Below, piece after piece: positions 17,847 through 25,522 of a DNA stretch of 64,000 nt (its first letter is position 1; each line of letters opens with the position of its first letter). Origin of the DNA: Bacteroides fragilis (lineage in GTDB: Bacteria; Bacteroidota; Bacteroidia; Bacteroidales; Bacteroidaceae); the NCBI RefSeq assembly GCF_019583405.1, contig NZ_SZUU01000004.1, forward strand, positions 186,001-250,000. Reading direction: 5' to 3'. The position numbers and the translations under genes were made by a program. The notes under the pieces are model-generated. The model had not been told where the DNA came from and ran no database searches. It saw nothing but the letters and a program-made list of their open reading frames with translations.

Positions 17847-18632
17847 ATGAGGAAACAAGCAATAGTTTGTGTACTTCTGCTCGGTGCGGCATTGGCTTTT
17901 GCCGCACCGGTACGTGCGCAGCAAATCGAGATAACCGAAATGGCCGGTCTCGCGCAGATATTCGGTGAAGCACAAAACAATGATGTTCCCCTTTCAATGA
18001 ACGATATGGACATGGTATCCGGTGGATATTTACTTTACGAGACAGAGGTGGAAGCCAACGGGGAAGAAGCGGTACTGGCTGTGGAGAACATACGTGACTA
18101 TGCCGCAGTGTATGTGGGCGAAAAACGCTACGGTGAACTCTCGGACACACATAAAGAGCTGACACTTGCGTTGCCCGAAGGAACGCATAAACTGCAACTC
18201 TACGTGGAGAACATCGGACGTATTACGTACGGACCGGAAATTCTTGACAATACACGCGGACTTTGGGGAGTAATCACGTATGCCGACAATGAACTGGACG
18301 GTTGGACGATGACTCCCATTGAGGTGAAAGAATGTGTAGTGGGCGAACTCATTTACGAAGCATTCAAGCCTACCGAAATGCCTGGTTTCTTTAAAGGGAC
18401 TTTTTCGTTGGACGCTTCCCGCGAAGTGCACCTCAATATGTCCGGTTGGGGAATGGGCGAAGTATGGGTGAACAATGAATTTGTGGGAACCTATTGGGAA
18501 AACAATCTGCAGCAGTCCCTTCAAGTACCTGCCGGTAACTTGAAGGAAGGCGAAAACACAGTGGTTGTGTTTGAACTGAAAAACAATGGTAATTCATCGT
18601 TGTCGCTTTCCGATAAGATAGTGTTTAAATAG
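17847..18632 (+). CDS. Secreted GH35 C-terminal beta-sandwich protein lacking the catalytic barrel
   Basis: A 261-residue protein with a signal peptide (about 1-24, ending VRAQ). The mature part follows the order of the non-catalytic half of GH35 beta-galactosidases: SMNDMD and GGYLLYETEV, then RDYAAVYVGEKRYGEL, then VENIGRITYG, and finally LNMSGWGMGEVWVNNEFVG with YWENN. No part resembles the (beta/alpha)8 barrel or its two catalytic glutamates. It starts 6 bp after the GH2 stop and is followed by another GH2, so it is expressed with enzymes. It may be a stand-alone glycan-binding protein or a subunit that completes a partner enzyme; a decayed GH35 is less likely, given the signal peptide and open frame. 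Confidence 0.75.
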   Translation: MRKQAIVCVLLLGAALAFAAPVRAQQIEITEMAGLAQIFGEAQNNDVPLSMNDMDMVSGGYLLYETEVEANGEEAVLAVENIRDYAAVYVGEKRYGELSDTHKELTLALPEGTHKLQLYVENIGRITYGPEILDNTRGLWGVITYADNELDGWTMTPIEVKECVVGELIYEAFKPTEMPGFFKGTFSLDASREVHLNMSGWGMGEVWVNNEFVGTYWENNLQQSLQVPAGNLKEGENTVVVFELKNNGNSSLSLSDKIVFK

Positions 18633-18651
18633 AGGAGTGAATCACCCTGTG

Positions 18652-18667
18652 TGGTGAACCTTCACCA
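18652..18667. other. 16-bp palindrome in the intergenic gap
   Basis: TGGTGAA-CC-TTCACCA, a near-perfect palindrome with a 2-base centre, between the GH35-like gene and the third GH2. It could be a protein-binding site or a short hairpin. It overlaps the alternative GTG start at 18651 and so argues for the start at 18702. Confidence 0.3.
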
Positions 18668-18701
18668 TCAATTACTAATGATACTAAAGAAGAATAAGGA
18701 A

Positions 18702-20807
18702 ATGAAGAGAAAAATTTTGTCAATCTGTTTGGGGTTGCTCGCAACAGTGGGCACAAATGCCCGCGAAGTAAAGTCGTTTTGCGACGGGTGGGAGTTTCAG
18801 CGAGGCAAATATCCTGATGAAACGATTATTGCCACGGCCAAATGGGACGGAAAGTGGCAACCGGTAAGCATTCCCCATACTTGGAACAATAAAGATATGC
18901 AGAGTGGCTATGACCGCTTTTACCAAGGCGAAGCCTACTATCGCAAACAATTCGACTGCCCCACCGAGCTGAAGAGTAAACGTGTGTTCCTTCGCTTTGA
19001 GGGCGTGGGAGCGTGTGCGAAAGTTTATGTCAACAAGCGTGTGCTTGGTACCCATAAGGGGGCATATTCTGCCTTTGCTATTGAGATAAGCGAAGCATTG
19101 AAGTATGGTGAGGTGAATGAGATTGTTGTGCTTGCTAATAATGAGCAACGTCCGGATGTCATCCCTGTCAATCACCGGCTCTTTGGCGTGTACGGCGGCA
19201 TCTACCGTCCCGTGCAGCTCATTGTGACCGAGAAAAGCAACATCACCGTGACCGATAATGCTTCGCCCGGCGTGTATGTGTCGCAAACAAATGTTACGAA
19301 GAAAAGTGCCGACATCAGTGTCAACGTAAAGCTTGATAATGCCGATTTGCACGCTACAAGCGTATCGCTCGAAACTGTCATCTATACACAGGAAGGCAAG
19401 CAAGTGGCAAAGAATGTAAAAGAAATCAACCTTACTCCGCAAGGCTCACAACCCTTTACCGCCGACTTCCGCTTAAAAAATCCACATCTTTGGCAGGGAC
19501 GCGAAGACCCGTATCTTTATAAGGTAGTAGCCCGTCTTGTGAAGGATGGCAAAACCATCGATGAAGTGGTGCAGCCGCTCGGTGTTCGTCATTATGAAAT
19601 GGTAGCAGGCAAAGGCTTTTACCTTAACGGAGAAAAGTATCCGATGTATGGTGTATGTCGCCACCAAGATTACCTGGGACTGGGCAGTGCACTGACCAAC
19701 AAACACCACGATAACGACCTTGCGGACATCATGGAGATTGGTGCCACTACCGTGCGCTTTGCCCACTACCAACAGAGCGACTACCTTTACTCGCGTTGCG
19801 ACTCACTTGGTTTGGTGATTTGGGCAGAGATTCCATTTGTCAACCAAGTGACAGGAGAGGAAGCCGAAAATGCCAAAAGCCAGTTGCGTGAAATGATTCG
19901 CCAGAGTTACAACCATCCTTCCATCTATGTATGGGGGCTTCACAACGAGGTGTATAGTCCTACGCCCTACACTGCACAACTCACTGCCGAACTACACGAC
20001 CTTGCAAAGACAGAAGACCCGTACCGATATACGGTGTCTGTGAACGGATATGGACACGTGGAACATTCTGTCAACTTGAATGCTGACATTCAAGCGATGA
20101 ACCGTTACTACGGTTGGTATGAAGGTCGCATCAAGGACATAGACAAGTGGGTGGACGGACTGACAAAGAATTATTCCGACCTCCGTCTTATTTTCTCTGA
20201 ATATGGTGCGGAAGCTAATGTCGAGCATCATACGGAAATCTTGGGCGAATCGCTCAACGCTTGGGGCAACTATTACCCTGAAGAATATCAGACAAAGTTT
20301 CACGAATATCAGTGGAGCATAATTGCCAACCATCCGGTGATTCTTGCTTCCTATCTTTGGAACATGTTCGACTTCTGCACACCGATGAACGACCGCACCG
20401 ACATCCCTGCACAAAACACAAAAGGCCTGATAACTTTCGACCGTAAGATAAAGAAAGACTCTTATTATTGGTATAAAGCCAACTGGAGCAAAGAACCGAC
20501 GGTATATCTGACGCAACGTCGCAACACGCAGCGTGAACGCAAAAACACCACCGTTACCGTTTACTCCAACATCGGAACGCCGAAAGTGTACCTCAATGGC
20601 AAAGAACTTACCGGCATCCGCCAAGGATACACTGTCGTACATTTTGTCTTCAATAACGTCACCCTTGCCGATGGCAAGAATACGCTCAAAGCCGTTGCCA
20701 TGAAGAATGGCAAAGAGTACGTGGATGAAATAGAATGGAACTACAACGGTGAGCGCGATCGTAGTCCCGAACACTATCTCAACGAGAAAGAACACGTAGG
20801 GTTGTAA
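18702..20807 (+). CDS. GH2 beta-galactosidase-family enzyme
   Basis: A 701-residue GH2 protein. The ATG at 18702 follows AAGGAA and starts a short signal peptide (KRKILSICLGLLATVGTNA); the frame is open further upstream to a GTG at 18651 and an ATG at 18678. The N-terminal sugar-binding domain (FYQGEAYYRKQFDCP) and Ig-like domain precede the barrel. The acid/base is Glu416 in LHNEVYSP and the nucleophile Glu500 in IFSEYGAE. A short Ig-like C-terminal domain ends the protein. The overall pattern is closest to GH2 beta-galactosidases, but the exact substrate is not assigned. It is the last gene of the run and is followed by a strong hairpin. Confidence 0.87.
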   Translation: MKRKILSICLGLLATVGTNAREVKSFCDGWEFQRGKYPDETIIATAKWDGKWQPVSIPHTWNNKDMQSGYDRFYQGEAYYRKQFDCPTELKSKRVFLRFEGVGACAKVYVNKRVLGTHKGAYSAFAIEISEALKYGEVNEIVVLANNEQRPDVIPVNHRLFGVYGGIYRPVQLIVTEKSNITVTDNASPGVYVSQTNVTKKSADISVNVKLDNADLHATSVSLETVIYTQEGKQVAKNVKEINLTPQGSQPFTADFRLKNPHLWQGREDPYLYKVVARLVKDGKTIDEVVQPLGVRHYEMVAGKGFYLNGEKYPMYGVCRHQDYLGLGSALTNKHHDNDLADIMEIGATTVRFAHYQQSDYLYSRCDSLGLVIWAEIPFVNQVTGEEAENAKSQLREMIRQSYNHPSIYVWGLHNEVYSPTPYTAQLTAELHDLAKTEDPYRYTVSVNGYGHVEHSVNLNADIQAMNRYYGWYEGRIKDIDKWVDGLTKNYSDLRLIFSEYGAEANVEHHTEILGESLNAWGNYYPEEYQTKFHEYQWSIIANHPVILASYLWNMFDFCTPMNDRTDIPAQNTKGLITFDRKIKKDSYYWYKANWSKEPTVYLTQRRNTQRERKNTTVTVYSNIGTPKVYLNGKELTGIRQGYTVVHFVFNNVTLADGKNTLKAVAMKNGKEYVDEIEWNYNGERDRSPEHYLNEKEHVGL

Positions 20808-20829
20808 ACAGGATTTGTATTTATACTAT

Positions 20830-20893
20830 AGCAGAAGTTTCAGCTTTGGCTACTTGGTTGTTATCCATCGGTTGTCGGGCTGAAACTTCTGCT
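20830..20893 (+). terminator. Terminator-like 15-bp hairpin after the third GH2
   Basis: AGCAGAAGTTTCAGC (20830-20844) pairs perfectly with GCTGAAACTTCTGCT (20879-20893). The loop is 34 bases and the right arm runs into TTTTT. It separates the GH2 run from the fecR operon. Apart from this and the promoter at 21067, the 318-bp gap holds nothing I recognise. Confidence 0.7.
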
Positions 20894-21056
20894 TTTTGAA
20901 GTATGTTGGGAAGATATCTTGAACAGGCGCATGGAGATGTAGGCTGAACGAACTGAATGATAGGATGTAATAGGATAAACGGGTGGTCATATCTCTTTGG
21001 AAAGCCCGGCAAATGCAAATAATGGCCCTTGACGGACAGATATATCCTAAAAAATG

Positions 21057-21093
21057 TTGCGGGAATAAGGGTTAATGTCTATTTTTGTGTCGT
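21057..21093 (+). promoter_or_regulatory. fecR promoter: ECF-type motif overlapping a housekeeping-type promoter
   Basis: The locus motif AAGGGTTA (21067-21074), 13 bases, TGTCGT (21088-21093) ends 32 bp before the fecR ATG. The same stretch also fits the Bacteroides housekeeping pattern: TTG (21057-21059), 20 bases, TATTTTTG (21080-21087). The overlap would allow basal expression of the sensor plus induction by the ECF factor. Which is used cannot be told from the sequence. Confidence 0.55.
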
Positions 21094-21125
21094 CTAAGTA
21101 TAGACAGGTAATTACGTATTCAATT

Positions 21126-22175
21126 ATGAAGCAGGAAAATATTCCTTGGGAACTGATAATCTCTAAATTCAAACAAGAAATTTCGGAGAAAGACGACGCA
21201 CGCTTGATGAGTTGGGCGGAACGGCCAGAGTGCCGGTCGGTCATGGAAGATTTGAATGTCGTGTGGAAGAGGGTACAGGAGAAGACGAGCGATTATACAC
21301 CCGATAAGGAGTATTATTGGAAAGTGCTTTCGGCACGGATAGGCAAGGCTGGGAAACCGCAGGTGGAAGTATTGCAAGAGAAGGCTTCGGGAAAGACATT
21401 CACACTCCGCAGTCTCTATCGCTATATAGCCGTAGCTTGTGTTGTACTGGTGTTGTCCGTAGGCATGAGCTATTATTGGGGTGTCTCTATGGGCAGGCAG
21501 CCGATGGGCGAGCAGGTATATACCAGCATGGACGGCAAGTCGAAAATATTTCTGCCGGATGGCACTGGAGTATGGCTCCAGGCTAATACAACACTGGCAT
21601 ACGGTAACGATTTCAGGGATCGTGACCGCTCGGTGAGGCTGTCGGGTGAAGCCTATTTTGAAGTGGCGAAGGATAAACGGAAGCCTTTCATTGTGCGTAC
21701 CGAGGGCATGCAGGTGAGGGTGCACGGCACTAAGTTCAATGTGGCATCTCCGGATGGAGCTGCCGAGAGCAGAGTCAGCCTGATGGAAGGTTCGGTTTCG
21801 TTGGAGACCCGTGCGGGACTGGTCTTCCTAAAGCCCGGAGAGATTGCGGTATATGACAAGAAAAACAATCGGCTGGCGATAGATGCAGGCGATGTGGCGC
21901 TCGAGAAGATGTGGATACAAGATGAATTCTTCGTATCGAACAAGACTTTAGGAGAGGTTTGCCGGATTTTGAGCAAACGATACGATGTAGAGATAAAGGT
22001 GGATGACGAGTTAGAGGACAAGTATCGATATACTTTTACGTTGCGTAATGAGACGTTGGAGGAGATTGTTCAGATTATGGCGCGCATCAATCCCATAACC
22101 TATCACTTTGATGATAATAATGTGTTGGTTATCAATCAGAAATGGGAAAATAAGGAGGGGAAAGGAAAGAAATAG
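21126..22175 (+). CDS. FecR-family anti-sigma factor
   Basis: A 349-residue inner-membrane anti-sigma factor. The ATG at 21126 is chosen because the putative promoter overlaps the extended frame from 21075. The N-terminal 85 residues are the cytoplasmic sigma-binding part, and a single membrane segment follows (YIAVACVVLVLSVGMSYYWG). The periplasmic FecR domain includes FLPDGTGVWLQANTTLAYG and RVHGTKFNVAS, and a DUF4974 C-terminal domain ends the protein. It should hold the ECF sigma factor until the STN domain of SusC2, 31 bp downstream, reports substrate binding. No sigma gene lies directly upstream, which is unusual; the only nearby candidate is the opposite-strand gene at 27215-27757. Confidence 0.93.
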   Translation: MKQENIPWELIISKFKQEISEKDDARLMSWAERPECRSVMEDLNVVWKRVQEKTSDYTPDKEYYWKVLSARIGKAGKPQVEVLQEKASGKTFTLRSLYRYIAVACVVLVLSVGMSYYWGVSMGRQPMGEQVYTSMDGKSKIFLPDGTGVWLQANTTLAYGNDFRDRDRSVRLSGEAYFEVAKDKRKPFIVRTEGMQVRVHGTKFNVASPDGAAESRVSLMEGSVSLETRAGLVFLKPGEIAVYDKKNNRLAIDAGDVALEKMWIQDEFFVSNKTLGEVCRILSKRYDVEIKVDDELEDKYRYTFTLRNETLEEIVQIMARINPITYHFDDNNVLVINQKWENKEGKGKK

Positions 22176-22206
22176 GGAAACGAACCATTGACCTTAAACA
22201 TACTAT

Positions 22207-25200
22207 ATGATTCAAAGAAACTGCATTGTGCTATTCCTATTGTTGCTCTGCATGCTGAATCTTTCGGCACAGGCGCAAGAGAAAAGGATTACAGCTTCTT
22301 TTTTGGACATTTCGTTGTCGGAGGCGATGTGGCGCATCGAACAGTCCATCGGTTATACATTCTTTTACGACGCTACCCAGGTGAGGGTGGAGCAGAAGGT
22401 AAGCTTGGAGTGTAAAGACGAGAAATTGTCCGTAGCCTTAGACAAGATGCTGAGACCCATTCGTTTGTCATTCGATATTATCAATACCCAGATAGCTATT
22501 TTCAATCAAGACGATTTCCTGCCTCCGCTGGGTATCAGGGTACGTGGCAAGGTGCTGGACGAGGAGGGTGCGGCAATCATCGGTGCCAACGTGATGGTGG
22601 AGGGCACAACGAAGGGAACCGTCACCGACATAGAGGGATATTTTGCTTTGGAAGCCCCTCCCGACGCAAGCATCGTGGTTTCTTTCATCGGATATAAACA
22701 ACAGAAAATTAAGGTAAAGGGTGGAAGTCTGCTTTCGGTCAAGATGGAAGTAGATGCGATAGCATTGCAAGAAATAGTCGTGGTGGGCTATGGCACACAG
22801 AAGAAAATCAATTTGACCGGAGCTGTGAGCCAGGTAGAGGGGCAAGTGCTGGAAAACCGTCCGATACAGAATGTTTCCATCGGCATTCAAGGCTGGATGC
22901 CGGGAGTGACCATTGTTTCCGGTGAAGGTCGTCCGGGACAGGATGGGGGAGTTATCCGTGTGCGAGGTATCGGCACGTTAAATGATGCCAACCCTTATAT
23001 CCTGGTGGACGGGCTGGAGACCGGCACGCTGAATTCCATCGATCCCAACGACGTTGAGAGTGTCTCTGTATTGAAAGACGCTGCTTCGGCAGCCATTTAT
23101 GGTTCAAAAGCCTCCAACGGCGTTATCCTTATCACCACCAAGCGCGGAAAGACGGGGAAGCCGCGCATCATCTACAACGGCTATGTCAGCCTGCAAAATC
23201 CTACTATGTTGCAAGACCTCATGAGCTCTTACGACTATGCACGCTTCTATGATAAGGCGCTCGTGGAGTATGGAAGACCGCCTCACTTTGATACGGTGGG
23301 AGATGGAAAAGTGTATGAAAAGTTCAAAGATGGTTCCGATCCTTACAATTATCCTAATACTGACTGGTATGATTTGGCTTACCGTACTGGTATCCAGCAT
23401 TCTCACAACATGAACGTGAGTGGTGGTACGGATTATTTGAAATACCTGATGTCCATAGGCTACCTGAAGCAAGAGGGCACGTTGCCCAATGCTGCCCGCC
23501 AGCAATTCAACGGACGCACCAATCTGGACGTTAAACTGAATTCCCGTCTGAACGTACATGTCAACATGGCATACATCAACAATGATTATACCGACCCTAA
23601 CTCTTCGTATGGTGAAGACGGTTCCGGGCAGATTGTGATGCGTTTGGGCAAAATGGCTCCTTGGGTTGTGGCACGCTACGAAGACGGTACTTGGGGAACT
23701 ATTTCGGACGGAAGCCCTATTGCATGGTTGGATGTGGACCAGACGGTGAGGCGCGAGAATCAGAATTTCTCCGGTATCTTGTCGGCTGACTATACGCTGT
23801 TTAATGGATTGGTGGCTACTTTGACCGGTGCATACGTCAACAACCGGCAGCACTACAAGGCTTTCAGAAAGTTTATCCAATACAACCCTAACAAAAAGAG
23901 CGATCCCAATCGATTGAATGAAAACTATTATGGCTGGCATCGCGCCACATTCGATGTCCTGCTGAACTACGACAAACGCTTCGCGCGGCACGGACTGAAG
24001 ACCTTGGCAGGTTGGCATACGGAGAAATATACCTATAATGAAAGCAAGGCAGAGCGCAGCAACTTTCCGAACAACGACCTGACGGATATGAATGCCGGTG
24101 ATGCTGCTACTGTGAAAAATAGCGGTTATTCCCGCGAGTTGGCGATGATTTCCTGGTTTGGGCGCGTTAACTACGATTATGCAGGCAAGTACCTGTTCGA
24201 GGCAAATATCCGTGCTGATGCCTCTTCCCGTTTTGCTAAAGGGCACCGTTGGGGATATTTCCCCTCTTTCTCTGCTGCATGGCGCATCAGTGAGGAGTCG
24301 TTTATGGAGGAGGCTGTAGGATGGCTGACCGATTTGAAAATCAGAGGATCTTACGGAAATTTAGGCAACCAGTCGGCTTTGAGTGACTTTTATCCTTGGA
24401 TGAATAGCTACGACTTGGATGCACATTATTCCCTCAACGGAAGTTTGCAGACGGGCTATCATCAGAAGAATTATAAAATAGCTACCATCTCTTGGGAGAA
24501 GGCCCGTACATGGGGAGTGGGGATTGATGCCACTCTTTTTGGTAAGCTGACTGTGGGGCTTGACTATTACGACCGCAAGACTACGGGTATCATCATGGAT
24601 GTGCCGGTTCCTGCCGAATTCGGTTTAGGAGCTTACAAGGACAACGTGGGTGCCATGGTGAACCGCGGGGTAGAACTGATCCTGAACTACAATGAAAGCT
24701 GGGACGACTGGTCGTTTGGAGTGTCTGCCAACTTAGCTTATAATAAGAATAAGGTCTTGTATTTGGATGGGGTACAATCGTTGGCGGATGGAGATTTAAA
24801 AGTGAAGCAGGTTGGTGCGGCATACGGTACGTATCGTCTGTATAAGACTGGCGGTTTCTTCCAATCCGACGAAGAAGCCAAGAGGTGGCAAGAGAAGCAT
24901 AAGAACGATGCAGGCTACCCTTTCAAGAGAGATTTTAAGGCGGGCGACTTGATTTATATGGATACCAATGAAGATGGCTTGATTAATGCTGACGACCGTG
25001 TGCTGTGCGGTTCTTCCAATCCCTCTTATACATTTGGCTTGAATCTGAGTGCCGGTTATAAGAGTATTGACTGCTCCGTCATGTTGACGGGAGTGGCTGA
25101 AGTGAAGCGTATGATTGATATCAACGGATTTGGTGGTGAATGGAGCGGTGATGATTGTCATCCTAATAACATTTGGCTGGATGCCTGGACTCCCGATAAC

Positions 25201-25494
25201 AGGGATGCCAAGATGCCGCGCATCGCGGTGGGTAAGACCTCGAACAATCTGGAGTATTCTGACTTTTGGTTGCAAGACGGCAGCTATCTCCGGTTGAAGA
25301 ACCTGCAATTAGGATATACGCTTCCCAAGAAGATATTGAAATCGATGGGTGTTGAAAATCTGCGCGTTTACTATTCCAGTGAAAACTTACTGACATTTCA
25401 TAAGATGATGGTTGAAGCCGATCCGGAGCTTGGCAACCTTTACGGATTCCCCATCAACCGAAGTCACGCCTTTGGAGTGAACATTACGTTTTGA
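22207..25494 (+). CDS. SusC2: SusC/RagA receptor with STN signalling domain
   Basis: A 1095-residue TonB-dependent receptor. After the signal peptide (about 1-23) it has an STN (secretin/TonB short N-terminal) domain at about 28-100 (DISLSEAMWRIEQSIGYTFF), then the carboxypeptidase-D-like domain (about 111-185), a plug from EIVVVGYGTQKK (about 193) and the barrel ending VNITF. STN domains touch FecR in the periplasm, so SusC2 can both import a glycan and switch on the ECF sigma factor. From the plug onward it is very similar to SusC1, for example a shared GTLNSxDPNDxESxSVLKDA motif, with many differences at third codon positions. It is followed by SusD2 with a 28-bp gap. Confidence 0.95.
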   Translation: MIQRNCIVLFLLLLCMLNLSAQAQEKRITASFLDISLSEAMWRIEQSIGYTFFYDATQVRVEQKVSLECKDEKLSVALDKMLRPIRLSFDIINTQIAIFNQDDFLPPLGIRVRGKVLDEEGAAIIGANVMVEGTTKGTVTDIEGYFALEAPPDASIVVSFIGYKQQKIKVKGGSLLSVKMEVDAIALQEIVVVGYGTQKKINLTGAVSQVEGQVLENRPIQNVSIGIQGWMPGVTIVSGEGRPGQDGGVIRVRGIGTLNDANPYILVDGLETGTLNSIDPNDVESVSVLKDAASAAIYGSKASNGVILITTKRGKTGKPRIIYNGYVSLQNPTMLQDLMSSYDYARFYDKALVEYGRPPHFDTVGDGKVYEKFKDGSDPYNYPNTDWYDLAYRTGIQHSHNMNVSGGTDYLKYLMSIGYLKQEGTLPNAARQQFNGRTNLDVKLNSRLNVHVNMAYINNDYTDPNSSYGEDGSGQIVMRLGKMAPWVVARYEDGTWGTISDGSPIAWLDVDQTVRRENQNFSGILSADYTLFNGLVATLTGAYVNNRQHYKAFRKFIQYNPNKKSDPNRLNENYYGWHRATFDVLLNYDKRFARHGLKTLAGWHTEKYTYNESKAERSNFPNNDLTDMNAGDAATVKNSGYSRELAMISWFGRVNYDYAGKYLFEANIRADASSRFAKGHRWGYFPSFSAAWRISEESFMEEAVGWLTDLKIRGSYGNLGNQSALSDFYPWMNSYDLDAHYSLNGSLQTGYHQKNYKIATISWEKARTWGVGIDATLFGKLTVGLDYYDRKTTGIIMDVPVPAEFGLGAYKDNVGAMVNRGVELILNYNESWDDWSFGVSANLAYNKNKVLYLDGVQSLADGDLKVKQVGAAYGTYRLYKTGGFFQSDEEAKRWQEKHKNDAGYPFKRDFKAGDLIYMDTNEDGLINADDRVLCGSSNPSYTFGLNLSAGYKSIDCSVMLTGVAEVKRMIDINGFGGEWSGDDCHPNNIWLDAWTPDNRDAKMPRIAVGKTSNNLEYSDFWLQDGSYLRLKNLQLGYTLPKKILKSMGVENLRVYYSSENLLTFHKMMVEADPELGNLYGFPINRSHAFGVNITF

Positions 25495-25522
25495 AAATGG
25501 ATAGTCAATACTTAACGGATAT

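Noticed and set aside
23104..24246. A 380-codon minus-strand frame opposite susC2, with a matching 231-codon frame opposite susC1 (5173-5868).
   Set aside because: Their similarity to each other follows from the paralogy of the two susC genes on the other strand, so it is not evidence for an antisense gene family.
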